NCBI RefSeq assembly: GCF_003614945.1
Contig: NZ_QYCZ01000001.1
Span: 886,001-950,000, forward strand
Direction of reading: 5' to 3'
DNA from: Bergeyella cardium
GTDB lineage: Bacteria; Bacteroidota; Bacteroidia; Flavobacteriales; Weeksellaceae
DNA length: 64,000 bases
Shown here: piece by piece, positions 9,910-19,764 of the stretch
Layout of the letters: the number at the start of each line of letters is the position of its first letter
Position numbering within the stretch: the first letter of the stretch is position 1
The notes under the pieces: model-generated
What the model saw: the letters and a program-made list of their open reading frames with translations, nothing else
The model's database searches: none
What the model was told of the DNA's origin: nothing
Program-made: the position numbers and the translations under genes

Positions 9910-10644
9910 TTAAAACACCCCTCCATTTATCAAATCATCAAAATTGGATTCTAAAATTACCGTACCGATGAGCTCTTCTGGACTGCCTGACTGGAGAGAT
10001 TGGTCGGTGATGTACCAAATTTTATCGGTGAAGAACTTCGCGAGCCGCCAGTCGTGAGACGAAAAGAGGATGAGCTTGTGATATTCCTTTGCGAGCCTCC
10101 TTAGGAGCTTGAGGAGGGCGATTTTATTCTGCTCGTCAAGGTGAGTGGTGGGCTCGTCTAAGAGGATAACGGGGGAGTTTTGCACGATTGCCCTGCCGAT
10201 AAACGCTTTTTGTAGATTGCCATCCGAGAGGTTTTGCAGCGGGCAGTACTTATACTCATCCAAACCGAGCAGGTGGATGGCTTTTGAGACCTCCGCCCTG
10301 TCCTCCTCGCTCAGCCTGATGTAGTAGGGATAATGGATGAACTTGCCGAGCGCAATAAGGTCGGTAGTGGTGTAAAATGCAGGGATTTCGTACTTGGAAA
10401 AGACCACCGCGATGTATTCCGCTACTTCCTGTGCCGAAAGCTCGGAGGTATCTCTGCCATCAATTGAAATTTTTCCGCTAAGGAGGGGGAGCTGGCTTAG
10501 AATCGTCTTGATGAGGGTGGTTTTCCCAGTGCCGTTATCGCCCATCATCAGGCAGACCTCGCCAAGCTCTAAGTCGGCATTGATGTTCCTAATGAGTGGC
10601 TGCCCATAGCCTACTTCTGCATTTTCCAAACTGAGAAATCCCAT
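9910..10644 (-). CDS. ABC transporter ATP-binding protein (FecE/FhuC-like)
   Basis: A 244-residue ABC ATPase with Walker A GDNGTGKTT (residues 35-43), a Q-loop region, and Walker B VILLDEPTTHLD. The signature is LSDGN in place of LSGGQ, a variant that occurs in iron-siderophore and cobalamin ATPases. By family it should power a BtuCD-like importer of iron chelates, but no permease or binding protein is adjacent. It starts 3 bp downstream of a FUSC membrane protein gene, so the two are co-transcribed. Whether it works with that protein or with a distant permease cannot be told. Substrate not assigned. Confidence 0.85.
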   Translation of the reverse strand: MGFLSLENAEVGYGQPLIRNINADLELGEVCLMMGDNGTGKTTLIKTILSQLPLLSGKISIDGRDTSELSAQEVAEYIAVVFSKYEIPAFYTTTDLIALGKFIHYPYYIRLSEEDRAEVSKAIHLLGLDEYKYCPLQNLSDGNLQKAFIGRAIVQNSPVILLDEPTTHLDEQNKIALLKLLRRLAKEYHKLILFSSHDWRLAKFFTDKIWYITDQSLQSGSPEELIGTVILESNFDDLINGGVF

Positions 10645-10647
10645 AGC

Positions 10648-12894
10648 TTAAACCTGTTCTTTATAGTTTTTTTCTACCACTCTGCGCTGCTCCTTCACTA
10701 CATCGTAGATGAGGCTGAGGAGGTTCTGCACATTCTCTACTTCGGCGAGGTGTATTTCTTGTGCCTCTGCCTCATCGGGAGCTATTTCCCTTGCTCTCTG
10801 CTCTGCGAGGAGGGGAGTGAGCTTATCCTTAGGCTTTATTTTCCCTTGCTCGGGGTATTCTGCCTCTCCGAAGAAGGATAAAACCTTCTGAAACTCGAGT
10901 TCTATTTTGAGTTTCCAGTTGGTGATGTCTATTTCTTTGGTAACATCTTTATTCATCTTTGCATATTGAGACAAGGAGGCTATGTACGCCGTACTCAGGT
11001 GCGAGGTAGTTACAAACTGGTGGAGGGCTTCCATCTTGCTCTGCTGGTTTTTCGGGTCCGAGAGCATTCGCTGGAAGTTGGCAGAGAGATTGGCAAGGGC
11101 TATCATCGCGTCTTTCCTCTCCAGCCTGAATCTTTCATCATCAAATACGAGGGTTTCCAGCGCGCTCATCACTACATCAAAGTAGTTTTTATTGTAGCGC
11201 ACGGATTTCTTCATCAGGTCTGCATTCTGGGTATGCTCCCAAACGGGCAGCACGAGGTAGGAGACGAGAAATGAGATAACGCCCCCTATAAAGGTATCAA
11301 ACAGCCTGTCCTTAAAGATGACATCTACATTGCCGGGGTTCACGAAATTAAAGGTGAGGAAGATATAGACCGTCATAAAGAAAACTGCCGTAAAATACTT
11401 ACTCCTAAGGAAAGTAAAGCAGATAATCATACTGGAAAGCAGCCACGCTAAAAGTACATTATGGTCATCTACAAAGTACAATAAGCCGTAGGAGAACACG
11501 CCACCCGCAATAGTCCCGTATAACCTCAGGAGGTTCCTGCTTTTGGTGATAGAGAATGAAGGTTTCAGAATCGCCAGAATGGTGATGAGTATCCAGTACG
11601 AATGCCCAAGGCTAAGCACATCTACAAACGAGAAAGCATAGCCTATCAGCAGGGCTAAGGTAAGCCTGATCGCGTGGCGAAAGTGTTGCGAATCTAGCGA
11701 TATATTATTTTTGAGCACTTTGTAGCTGAGCTTTTCTTCCTTTGGGATAAACTTCCCGTAATCCAAGCCAGAAGAAAGGCTCTTCGCGAGCTTCTCGTCT
11801 TGGTAGAAGAAGTTATAAATCCCTTTTATATCCTTGGTTATATCATTTACTCTGATGAGAATATGCCTCAGCACGATGAAGTTTTTGTGGCTCCCGGCTT
11901 TCAGTTCGCGCTCTCGCATTGCGAAGTATTCTTTGTAGAGCTCGGCGTGTTTTTCATCCAAGTTGTGGAGGAGGCTCACCTTATTTCCCCCTTGGAGCGC
12001 GATGCCGATATTGGTCATCTCTTGGCAGAGGAGGAGGAGGAAGTCGTGTATCTTTGGGAGGAAGCCCGTCTCCCCAAAATCCTTCTGCATCGTTTCATAA
12101 TCGCTCTCGGAAGTCATTAGCTTCTCGTGAAGCTCGAAAGAATTGAGGAGCATCAGCATCAAGAGACGGCTCGTGGTGGTAGATTCATTCACCAGCGTTC
12201 GGGTTTTGAATACCGTCTCTCGAGTGCCTTCCTGCAGCTCCTTAATCTGTATCTGCTTATTGATGAGCAGCCCATTAATCTTGGAAAAATTAGGATTTGG
12301 GAGGTATAATCTCGCTCGGATGCTAAGGAAATTCGCAAGCTCTATATAATTCTCACCAATCATCTGAGAGGCGAGCTTGTAGGGCTGAATTTTAGACACC
12401 ACCAAAAAGATGAAAACAAACCAAAGCGAGCCTGCAAGGAAGATGAGAAGGTTCTTCCACAATGGTCCTTGTGCCAAGTGCGGGTCTATAAATATCGCCA
12501 TTACGATGAGGGCGATGGAGCCTACCGACATCAGCCGCTGACCATACACGCCAATCAAGGTGAAGAACATCCCCAATACAAAAATAAGCAGGAAGACCAG
12601 CGGCACTATCTCCTTTACCAAACCCGAGAGTAAGGCGACAAAGAAAAAACTTACCACTGCGAAGAGCTGCGAATTTCTCCTCCTAATGAAAGGTCCGGGC
12701 AAGTCCGTAAGCCCCACAAAGCTCGTTGCCAATGGGAAGAGGAAATACTCCTTCAGCACTCCGAAGTAGGCAAGGACGATTGCTGGGACTACACACGCAA
12801 GCGTAATCCTCACCCCAGCATACACATACTGCCCCGTAGCAAATTTCTGTAACTCTGTCTTGTAATACATCTCATAGAAAATTTCTGCCCCCAA
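10648..12894 (-). CDS. FUSC family inner-membrane protein (YccS/YhfK-like)
   Basis: This 748-residue protein shows the two-half architecture of FUSC/YccS proteins: an N-terminal block of about six membrane helices (roughly residues 20-175), a long cytosolic helical region (180-400), a second membrane block (405-545, beginning RHAIRLTLALLIGY) and a C-terminal helical tail. The family is related to aromatic acid exporters and fusaric acid resistance proteins; the natural substrate is generally unknown. A start at 12870 (MYYKTE) is a plausible alternative to the one used. It overlaps the translational unit of the downstream ABC ATPase with a 3-bp gap and is preceded by a small membrane protein gene. 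Confidence 0.85.
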   Translation of the reverse strand: MGAEIFYEMYYKTELQKFATGQYVYAGVRITLACVVPAIVLAYFGVLKEYFLFPLATSFVGLTDLPGPFIRRRNSQLFAVVSFFFVALLSGLVKEIVPLVFLLIFVLGMFFTLIGVYGQRLMSVGSIALIVMAIFIDPHLAQGPLWKNLLIFLAGSLWFVFIFLVVSKIQPYKLASQMIGENYIELANFLSIRARLYLPNPNFSKINGLLINKQIQIKELQEGTRETVFKTRTLVNESTTTSRLLMLMLLNSFELHEKLMTSESDYETMQKDFGETGFLPKIHDFLLLLCQEMTNIGIALQGGNKVSLLHNLDEKHAELYKEYFAMRERELKAGSHKNFIVLRHILIRVNDITKDIKGIYNFFYQDEKLAKSLSSGLDYGKFIPKEEKLSYKVLKNNISLDSQHFRHAIRLTLALLIGYAFSFVDVLSLGHSYWILITILAILKPSFSITKSRNLLRLYGTIAGGVFSYGLLYFVDDHNVLLAWLLSSMIICFTFLRSKYFTAVFFMTVYIFLTFNFVNPGNVDVIFKDRLFDTFIGGVISFLVSYLVLPVWEHTQNADLMKKSVRYNKNYFDVVMSALETLVFDDERFRLERKDAMIALANLSANFQRMLSDPKNQQSKMEALHQFVTTSHLSTAYIASLSQYAKMNKDVTKEIDITNWKLKIELEFQKVLSFFGEAEYPEQGKIKPKDKLTPLLAEQRAREIAPDEAEAQEIHLAEVENVQNLLSLIYDVVKEQRRVVEKNYKEQV

Positions 12895-12905
12895 TCTCTC
12901 CCCGC

Positions 12906-13271
12906 CTACTTAAAAGCCTGCCACCTCGGCACCGTTACTAAGAGCACTAACGAAAAGTAGAGGAAGAGGATAAAGACATCAAAATATAAAAACGAGGATA
13001 AAAAATAGCTGTTGAGCAAAAAATGCACAGCCACCGCTAATGGAAAAAGAAAAACGCCCAGCTTTCGGTACAGATAAATAAGCACCAGCGAGACTACCCA
13101 AAGAATATCCACTGCAAAAATAAGGTAGAAATACCCACTCGGGATATTGACCTCCCTACGCTGGACAAACTCTACCCCATCGAGGTTAAAAACCACAGTA
13201 GAGACCACAAAAGTGAAGACCAATGCCAATATAAAGCCAGTAGATTTCTTCGTTTCCATTTGGTGAAGCAT
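12906..13271 (-). CDS. Small integral membrane protein, unknown
   Basis: A 121-residue hydrophobic protein with about four predicted membrane helices (near residues 10-28, 47-65, 72-90 and 95-113) and short basic loops. A second in-frame start (METKKS, at 13259) fits the usual short N-terminus better. No family is recognised. It lies 11 bp upstream of the FUSC gene in the same direction, so it is probably the first gene of a three-gene unit with the FUSC protein and ABC ATPase. Confidence 0.65.
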   Translation of the reverse strand: MLHQMETKKSTGFILALVFTFVVSTVVFNLDGVEFVQRREVNIPSGYFYLIFAVDILWVVSLVLIYLYRKLGVFLFPLAVAVHFLLNSYFLSSFLYFDVFILFLYFSLVLLVTVPRWQAFK

Positions 13272-13343
13272 TTAAAAATCGAACAAAAATACCAACTTCC
13301 ATAAGATTGACAAAGAATAGGGGCTGTTTCCAATCATATTTTA

Positions 13344-13379
13344 CCTATCTCCCGAGATGGCGAAGATGCCGTAGATAGG
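13344..13379 (-). terminator. Hairpin embedding the gldG stop codon
   Basis: Arms CCTATCT (13344-13350) and AGATAGG (13373-13379) enclose an inner GGC/GCC pair. The gldG stop TAG is in the 3' arm as read on the minus strand. There is no long T-run, only TAAAATAT after it, so termination is uncertain. Confidence 0.5.
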
Positions 13380-14994
13380 GGAGGAGAGAGAGGATGAGTG
13401 GGAGGAGGAGGTTGAGCCATTGCCAGTAGGTTTTTTCATCGTAGATGCGCTGTCTGTCGAGCAGTCGGGCTTCGATATTCCTGTTCCGAAGGGCGATGAG
13501 GTTGCTATCGTCAAGGAGGTAGTCAAGGGCATTTCTCAGGAACTGTTCGTTGCCGTAGTACTGGTCATTCATTATATCGTAGCCGAGTGGCATTGGTTGG
13601 TCTTTTATCACTTTATTTCGCCCTACATCTCCGTCGGAGATTAGAATCATTTTATTTTCTGAGCTTGTAGAGGCTTTGAAGTTGGGGAAAGATTTTCGCT
13701 CGCTTCGGGTAGCGTAGGCGGAGGGGAATTTCCCTTTTAATGAAACGGCGAAGATTTTCGGTGGGGTGGGGTGCTCCATCTGCCCGAGGGAGTCGGTGCG
13801 GATGATTTCATTGAGCGAGATAAGGTTGGGAACGGTCTTGAGGAAGGTTCTGTCGCTGGATTCAAAGAGGATTTCTTTTTTTATTCCTGCTCTTTGGAGG
13901 GTGTCTATGGCTGTGGGGAGCTCGAATTTCACGGGGTTGATGTTTCGGGTAATGGCACTGCTCCCTTCCGCTATTCCGAGAGGGAAATACGGCCAAAGGA
14001 AGGAGGAGTATTGTGGGTTGCCAGCGATCTGCCCTGTTTGTAGCCTTAGCAGTGCGGATTTCTTTAAGTCTTTTACCAAAGCGGAATTGATGCGCACCCC
14101 GTAGTTAAAGAAAAAGTCGGTCATATTAAGGTCTATCGGGTATGCCATTATTTCTTTGGATTGGAAGAGGGTGTCCATCTCGGCATTTACTGCGTCTATC
14201 ATCCAGAGGGTTCTTCCGCCGTTCATAATGTATTGGTCGAGGATAACTTTCTCGCCATCGGTAAAGGGTTTTCGAGGTTTTGCAATGACTAATGCCTCTA
14301 CTTTTTTGAGCGTAGGGAGGTCGTCTAAGGTGAGTTCTTTTTGATTCTTGGGGATGATGGGGCCAGCGTTATAGTTCTCAAGCGCCATATCCATAAATCC
14401 TTGAAATTCCTTTGGGCTTAGCTCGTCTTGATTAACGAGTATACCGATATTTTTCCTTTTCTCTTGGCTAATGTTCTTCATTGTGGAGATGAGGTTGTAC
14501 TCGAGGTTCTCAATGGAGCGGTTGAGCTGGTCATCAGCGGAAATCCCCGTCTGCTGTACGATGAGGGGGATGGTAGCGCCTGCGCTTTTGTACTTCGCTA
14601 CGGCATAGGGGAAGATAACGATTTCGGAGACTTTACCGTCCTTAGAGCTCGGCAAGATGGAGGGCTGCATACCCATTGCCATCAGAGTTTCCTGAGACAT
14701 TTTCTTCTCTAATGGGTCTATAAACTCAAAATCTATATTCGGATTTATTCTTCGGAATTCTTCCAGCATAAAGCGGGTTTCGCTCTGCAGCTGTTTAAAG
14801 GAAGCGGGAAAGTTTCCCTCTAAATATACATCCACTTTCAATGGTTTTTTAATGCTTTTTAAAACCTTTACGGTGGAGGGAGAAAGGGTGTATCTTTTCT
14901 CTTGGGTAAGGTCTATCCTAAACTGAAAAATACCGATAGCCCCAAGAAAAATCAGGATGAGAAATATAAAGAATACGATGTTTTTTCTAAGCAT
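13345..14994 (-). CDS. gldG: Gliding motility-associated ABC transporter protein GldG
   Basis: This 549-residue protein has an N-terminal membrane helix (residues 5-22), the block FRIDLTQEKRYTLSPSTVKVLKSIKKPL typical of the GldG/IftA domain, and a C-terminal helix (LLLPLILSLLPYL). GldG forms, with the permease GldF and the ATPase GldA, an ABC complex first identified from non-gliding mutants of Flavobacterium johnsoniae; many non-gliding Weeksellaceae keep the genes. It lies 33 bp after gldF. The last residues RHLRHLGR and the TAG stop are encoded inside a long hairpin (13344-13379), so the tail may not be conserved. gldA is not in this window. Confidence 0.93.
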   Translation of the reverse strand: MLRKNIVFFIFLILIFLGAIGIFQFRIDLTQEKRYTLSPSTVKVLKSIKKPLKVDVYLEGNFPASFKQLQSETRFMLEEFRRINPNIDFEFIDPLEKKMSQETLMAMGMQPSILPSSKDGKVSEIVIFPYAVAKYKSAGATIPLIVQQTGISADDQLNRSIENLEYNLISTMKNISQEKRKNIGILVNQDELSPKEFQGFMDMALENYNAGPIIPKNQKELTLDDLPTLKKVEALVIAKPRKPFTDGEKVILDQYIMNGGRTLWMIDAVNAEMDTLFQSKEIMAYPIDLNMTDFFFNYGVRINSALVKDLKKSALLRLQTGQIAGNPQYSSFLWPYFPLGIAEGSSAITRNINPVKFELPTAIDTLQRAGIKKEILFESSDRTFLKTVPNLISLNEIIRTDSLGQMEHPTPPKIFAVSLKGKFPSAYATRSERKSFPNFKASTSSENKMILISDGDVGRNKVIKDQPMPLGYDIMNDQYYGNEQFLRNALDYLLDDSNLIALRNRNIEARLLDRQRIYDEKTYWQWLNLLLPLILSLLPYLRHLRHLGR

Positions 14995-15027
14995 TTGAAT
15001 AAGTATTAATGATTAAAACTTGAGGCA

Positions 15028-15756
15028 TTATTTCTTTTTTTCTACTAATAATACGGATGCACCTATCATCAGTGAGATAATGAAGAGGAAGTAGAAGATA
15101 TCTCTGCTGTCTATAAGCCCACGAGTAAAGGCGATATAATGCTTGTAGAACCCTAAACTTTGCAGGAAGTAATCCACATTTCCGAGTAGGCGGTAGCTCG
15201 CCAGCTGCTCTACTCCGAAGAAGATGAAGAAGCACATAAATACCCCGAGCAGGTAAGCCATTATCTGGTTCCTCGCGATAGATGATGCCAAAAGCCCTAC
15301 GGCGGAGAAAGCCCCTATCAGCATAATGAGCCCGAGATAGCTCCCTAAGGTAGCCCCAGCATCTAAGTTGCCCTCAGGCACACCGAGTACATATATAGTG
15401 TAGAGATACACCAGAGAGGGGAGTAGGCACATTATCCCGACCGTCCAAACTGAGAGAAATTTCCCGAGCACAATATCCCTAACCGATACAGGCTGTGCAA
15501 AGAGCCAGATTAAGGTGCCTTGCTGCTGCTCTTCGGCTATGGTTTTCATAGACAGAGCGGGGATGGTGAATAGCAATAGCCACGGCGCAAGCACGAAATA
15601 AGCCTGCAAGGAAGCCGTACCTATATCAAAAATATTAGAATCATTCTCAAAGAAAAAGAGAAATAGCGCTCCTAATATCCCAAAAACTCCAATGATAATA
15701 AAAGCAGTAAAGTTCCCAAAGCTCTCAAACAGCTCTTTCTTATAAATACTCAGCAT
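15028..15756 (-). CDS. gldF: Gliding motility-associated ABC transporter permease GldF
   Basis: A 242-residue ABC-2 type permease with six hydrophobic segments and the conserved N-terminus IYKKELFESFGNFTAF plus the MKTIAEEQQQGTLIWLFAQPVS block, diagnostic for GldF. It should form the membrane channel of the GldA-GldF-GldG complex. It follows hemJ by 4 bp and precedes gldG by 33 bp, giving a leftward hemJ-gldF-gldG operon. The lysine-rich end (LLVEKKK) is on the cytosolic side. Confidence 0.93.
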   Translation of the reverse strand: MLSIYKKELFESFGNFTAFIIIGVFGILGALFLFFFENDSNIFDIGTASLQAYFVLAPWLLLFTIPALSMKTIAEEQQQGTLIWLFAQPVSVRDIVLGKFLSVWTVGIMCLLPSLVYLYTIYVLGVPEGNLDAGATLGSYLGLIMLIGAFSAVGLLASSIARNQIMAYLLGVFMCFFIFFGVEQLASYRLLGNVDYFLQSLGFYKHYIAFTRGLIDSRDIFYFLFIISLMIGASVLLVEKKK

Positions 15757-15760
15757 ATTT

Positions 15761-16309
15761 TTAATTCTTTTTCTTACGATTAACCTGTTTTACAATCATC
15801 ATTATCACAAAAACTAAAGCGAAAAACCCGAGCAACAACTGCCATCCATAGTCAATTACCTGTTGCTTTAATATCACAGTGAAGACAATTAGAAAGAGTA
15901 TAAAGGTGGCGATTTCATTGTATTGCCTCAGCTTGATATTCGGTGTTTGCAGGCTTTCCCCCTGAAGATTTTTTAGTTCTAAAACCTTTCTCCACGCCCA
16001 GTAGTGATAGCCAGCGAGGGCAATCAGTCCCGTTAGTTTCAGGTGGAACCAGGGCATTTTCATCAGTGTAGGGTTTAGCATTATCAGTATTAGTCCAAAG
16101 ACGAGCATCAGTACGCCAGCAGGGGCGAGGATGATGTTCCACAAACGGCGAAGCATATAGATATATTGCTCGCGGAGGATGGTTTTCTTCTCCTGCGGAA
16201 AGCCTTCAGTATCTTTATAATAAACGAAAAGCCGAACGAGATAGAAAATCCCTGCGAAATAGCTCACCATAAAGATAATGTGCAATGCCTTGAAAATACT
16301 ATATGCCAT
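15761..16309 (-). CDS. hemJ: HemJ-like protoporphyrinogen oxidase / CopD family membrane protein
   Basis: A 182-residue, four- to five-helix membrane protein starting with FKALHIIFMVSYFAGIFYL, the signature of the HemJ family with the conserved His10. HemJ oxidises protoporphyrinogen IX to protoporphyrin IX in bacteria lacking HemG and HemY. Databases also name the family CopD-like. The second helix region WFHLKLTGLIALAGYHYW supplies further conserved histidines. It is the first gene of the operon with gldF and gldG. The divergent SGNH gene starts 85 bp away. Confidence 0.85.
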   Translation of the reverse strand: MAYSIFKALHIIFMVSYFAGIFYLVRLFVYYKDTEGFPQEKKTILREQYIYMLRRLWNIILAPAGVLMLVFGLILIMLNPTLMKMPWFHLKLTGLIALAGYHYWAWRKVLELKNLQGESLQTPNIKLRQYNEIATFILFLIVFTVILKQQVIDYGWQLLLGFFALVFVIMMIVKQVNRKKKN

Positions 16310-16393
16310 TAATGAAAATTAAGGTTGCAAAGATACCTAAAAAGGTACAAAGCCTCTGAATTTGTATCTTCGCCGAGTGAAAATTTAAAAGCG

Positions 16394-17737
16394 ATGAAGA
16401 AAATTAGTTGGTTTGCTTTTGCAATGATATGGGGGAGTTTTACTGCCCAAACACTTGAAAATACAGCGAATCTGCAACCATTTTGGGATAAGCTCAATAC
16501 AAGAAAATCGGTGAGCAGAGTGCTCTTTTTGGGTGATTCTCATATACAGTCAGGCTATATCTCTCAGGTTTTGAGGCGAAAGTTTCAGCAGGCGTATGGC
16601 AATGCAGGTAGGGGAGTGGTTTTTCCTTATCAGCTGGCAAATTCTAATGGTTCATTGGATTTTGTAGCCAGTTCAAACCAAGCGTGGCAGACTTTCCGTA
16701 TGGTTTATGAGCAAGATGTATTCCCTCAAGTAGGAGCTTTGGGCTTTGTGATGGGAAATAATGCAGATTCGTTGATAGAAATGGATTTTAAAGACCCAGA
16801 AGACGCCTTTGATGAGGTGAGAATCTATAATGATGCGTCTCTAAACGGAGAGGCATTTAGTGTTTATGAAACCGAAAAGAGGCTGAGAGATTTTGTTAAA
16901 ATTGAGAAAACTTTGCTCAATTATACGGTTCAAGAAGGGGAGACCTATCCCGAACTCGCAGCGAAATTTAATGTGGTAACCACTCGACTGGCTCAGCTCA
17001 ATGGTGATAAAGTGAAAAACCCAAAGGCAGGAATGCTCATCAAAGCCGAGAGAGCAACGCCTGTGTATAATACAAATTTTGAAGAGGGGCTTAGGAAGAT
17101 TGCCAGTCATCATTTTACAGGAATTGAAACGAGTTTTCGCTATCCAAAACCTACTCAGCACCTGCTTCTAAGACTCAATAGCAGTAAAGGAAATATCCTG
17201 TATGGTTTTCAGCTCCTCAAAAGCACGGCAAAATCTGGAGTAGTCTTTAATACAGTAGGGGTAAATGGCGCTACTTATGCCGATTTTTTGAAATATCCGC
17301 TTCAATTGAAGCAGCTCAAATCTACAATGCCAGATTTGGTAATGATTTCCTTAGGGACGAATGAAGGGATTAGCAGCATTACAAAGGAAGATTTTATAAA
17401 GAATGTGGGGAATCTCATTTCAGCACTTAGAGAGGAAAATAAAAACCTCTCAATCTTGCTCATTAGCCCTACCGATAATAATTTAAATCCCAAGAAAACT
17501 GCTGAAGTGGTAGATTGGATTAGCGAAGCCAGTCTAAAATATAATACAGCATTTCTCAATATGTATAAGGCAACAGGGGGTAGAGGCTACTTTACTAAAG
17601 CATTAAGCCAAAAGAAAGCAAGTGCAGATAAAGTTCATTTTTTGCAGGCGGGCTATGAAGAACAAGCAATGAAAATATGGAGAGCACTTGAGGAGTATGA
17701 TGATAGATACAAGGTGATATGTGTGGATACCAACTAA
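16394..17737 (+). CDS. Secreted SGNH/GDSL hydrolase with LysM-like segment
   Basis: The ATG at 16394 gives 447 residues with a signal peptide (MKKISWFAFAMIWGSFTAQ); an upstream in-frame start would bury it. Block I of the SGNH fold is VLFLGDSHIQSGY (nucleophile Ser), block III is SLGTNEG and block V is DKVHFLQAGYEEQ with the Asp/His pair. Between blocks I and III is a long insertion that includes YTVQEGETYPELAAKF...LAQLNGD, a LysM-like peptidoglycan-binding repeat. The enzyme is probably a periplasmic cell-wall or glycan O-acetyl esterase or transferase. It resembles the SGNH protein at 57.6-59.0 kb in overall plan, but no MBOAT partner is adjacent here. Confidence 0.85.
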   Translation: MKKISWFAFAMIWGSFTAQTLENTANLQPFWDKLNTRKSVSRVLFLGDSHIQSGYISQVLRRKFQQAYGNAGRGVVFPYQLANSNGSLDFVASSNQAWQTFRMVYEQDVFPQVGALGFVMGNNADSLIEMDFKDPEDAFDEVRIYNDASLNGEAFSVYETEKRLRDFVKIEKTLLNYTVQEGETYPELAAKFNVVTTRLAQLNGDKVKNPKAGMLIKAERATPVYNTNFEEGLRKIASHHFTGIETSFRYPKPTQHLLLRLNSSKGNILYGFQLLKSTAKSGVVFNTVGVNGATYADFLKYPLQLKQLKSTMPDLVMISLGTNEGISSITKEDFIKNVGNLISALREENKNLSILLISPTDNNLNPKKTAEVVDWISEASLKYNTAFLNMYKATGGRGYFTKALSQKKASADKVHFLQAGYEEQAMKIWRALEEYDDRYKVICVDTN

Positions 17738-17796
17738 AAGTTTTTTCTGCTTTTAAACTAAAATTGTATTTTTGCACCTCAAAATAAAAAGAAACA

Positions 17797-19746
17797 ATGC
17801 CGAATATTAGCCTTCCAGATGGAAGTATCCGAGAATTTAAAGAAACTGTAACACCTTTAGAAGTAGCGCAATCTATAAGCGAGGGGCTTGCAAGAAATAC
17901 CATCTCTGCTCTCGTAAATGGCAAGCAAGTGGAGGTAACTACCCCTATTACTGAAGATGCTACCGTACAGCTTCTTACTTGGAATGATGACCTCGGTAAA
18001 AAGGCATTTTGGCACTCTTCTGCACACCTTTTGGCACAGGCAATCTTAGCGTTTTATCCCAAAGCTAAACTTACCATAGGACCAGCTATTGACAGTGGTT
18101 TCTATTATGATGTAGATTTCGGCGATGAGACCCTCTCTGAGAAAGACTTTGAGAAGATTGAAAAAAAGATGATTGAAAATGCTAAAAAGAATTCTACTTT
18201 CAATCTCTATTCGGTTTCAAAGGCAGATGCTCTTAAAGAATATGCGGATAATCCTTATAAAACAGAGCTTATACAGAATCTGAATGATGGGGAGATTACT
18301 TTCTGCACCCACGATAATTTTACAGACCTCTGTCGTGGCGGGCATATCCCATCCACAGGGATTGTAAAAGCGGTTAAAATACTCAATGCAGCAGGTGCCT
18401 ACTGGCGAGGAAATGAAAACAATCCGCAACTGACAAGGGTCTATGGTATTTCTTTTCCTAAACAAAAGGAACTTACAGAATATCTTGAGAGATTAGAAGA
18501 AGCAAAACGAAGAGACCACAGAAAACTCGGTAAGGAACTCGGGATTTTTGCTTTCTCAGAAAGAGTAGGAGCTGGGCTCCCTCTTTGGCTTCCAAAAGGT
18601 ACAGCATTGAGAAAGAAACTTGAAAACTTCCTTTCTGCAGCACAGAAAAAAGCAGGTTATGAGTTTGTAATAACTCCACATATTGGGAATATAGAACTCT
18701 ATAAAACCTCTGGGCATTATGAAAAATATGGAGCAGATAGCTTCCAGTCTATTAAAACTCCACACGAGGGAGAAGAGTTCCTTCTAAAACCGATGAACTG
18801 CCCTCACCACTGTGAGATATATAAGACAAGCCAGTGGTCGTACAAAGATTTGCCTAAGCGCTATGCAGAGTTTGGAACCGTGTATCGTTATGAGCAAAGT
18901 GGGGAGCTCCACGGGCTTACAAGAGTAAGAGGATTTACCCAAGATGATGCTCACCTTTTCTGTACTCCTGACCAGCTATTAGAAGAGTTTGAAGGAGTGA
19001 TAGACTTGGTACTTTATGTATTTAGCTCATTAGGTTTTGCAGATTTTACTGCTCAAATCTCACTTAGGGATAAAGAGAACCGAGACAAATATATCGGTTC
19101 TGAGGAGAATTGGGAAAAAGCTGAAAGTGCAATTATTACCGCAGCAGCTAATAAAGGCCTGAAAACTGTGGTAGAATATGGCGAAGCTGCTTTCTATGGT
19201 CCTAAACTCGACTTTATGGTAAAAGATGCCTTAGGCAGAAGTTGGCAGCTTGGGACTATTCAAGTGGATTATAATCTCCCAGAGCGTTTTGACCTTACTT
19301 ATGTAGGTAGTGATAATGAAAAGCATAGACCGATTATGATACACCGAGCGCCGTTTGGCTCTATGGAAAGGTTTATTGCAATTCTTATAGAGAATACAGC
19401 GGGAGATTTCCCTCTTTGGCTAAGCCCAGAGCAGTATATTGTGCTTCCAATTAGTGAAAAATATGCAGATTATGCTAAAAAAGTTTCTCAATTATTAGAA
19501 ATTAACGATATTAGCGGCCTCGTAGACGAAAGAAACGAAAAAACAGGCAAGAAAATCCGAGATGCAGAGTTGAGAAAAATTCCTTTTATGCTTGTTGTAG
19601 GTGAGAAGGAGGAGCAGGAAGGAAGCGTTTCTGTAAGAAGAAGAGGAGAAGGAGATTTAGGCTCAATGAAGCTCGATGACTTTGTTCAGTACTTTAAAAA
19701 AGAAGTAGATACAGGAATAGAGTTCGGGGAAAAAGATTTGAATTAA
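17797..19746 (+). CDS. thrS: Threonine-tRNA ligase
   Basis: A full-length class II ThrRS of 649 residues: TGS domain at the N-terminus (LPDGSIREF...), the editing domain with [10 protein letters not shown] (HxxxH), catalytic motif 2 around [23 protein letters not shown], motif 3 near [11 protein letters not shown], the zinc site including [10 protein letters not shown], and the C-terminal anticodon-binding domain. It charges tRNA-Thr and clears mischarged Ser-tRNA. It opens the thrS-infC-rpmI-rplT operon. A TATTTTTG -7-like box lies just upstream, but the -33 element is only partial. Confidence 0.98.
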   Translation: MPNISLPDGSIREFKETVTPLEVAQSISEGLARNTISALVNGKQVEVTTPITEDATVQLLTWNDDLGKKAFWHSSAHLLAQAILAFYPKAKLTIGPAIDSGFYYDVDFGDETLSEKDFEKIEKKMIENAKKNSTFNLYSVSKADALKEYADNPYKTELIQNLNDGEITFCTHDNFTDLCRGGHIPSTGIVKAVKILNAAGAYWRGNENNPQLTRVYGISFPKQKELTEYLERLEEAKRRDHRKLGKELGIFAFSERVGAGLPLWLPKGTALRKKLENFLSAAQKKAGYEFVITPHIGNIELYKTSGHYEKYGADSFQSIKTPHEGEEFLLKPMNCPHHCEIYKTSQWSYKDLPKRYAEFGTVYRYEQSGELHGLTRVRGFTQDDAHLFCTPDQLLEEFEGVIDLVLYVFSSLGFADFTAQISLRDKENRDKYIGSEENWEKAESAIITAAANKGLKTVVEYGEAAFYGPKLDFMVKDALGRSWQLGTIQVDYNLPERFDLTYVGSDNEKHRPIMIHRAPFGSMERFIAILIENTAGDFPLWLSPEQYIVLPISEKYADYAKKVSQLLEINDISGLVDERNEKTGKKIRDAELRKIPFMLVVGEKEEQEGSVSVRRRGEGDLGSMKLDDFVQYFKKEVDTGIEFGEKDLN

Positions 19747-19764
19747 CTTTAAAATTATAATACA

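Noticed and set aside
16325-16393. Upstream ATG of the first SGNH gene
   Set aside because: It precedes a normal signal peptide by 23 mostly polar residues and lies in the leader region shared with hemJ.
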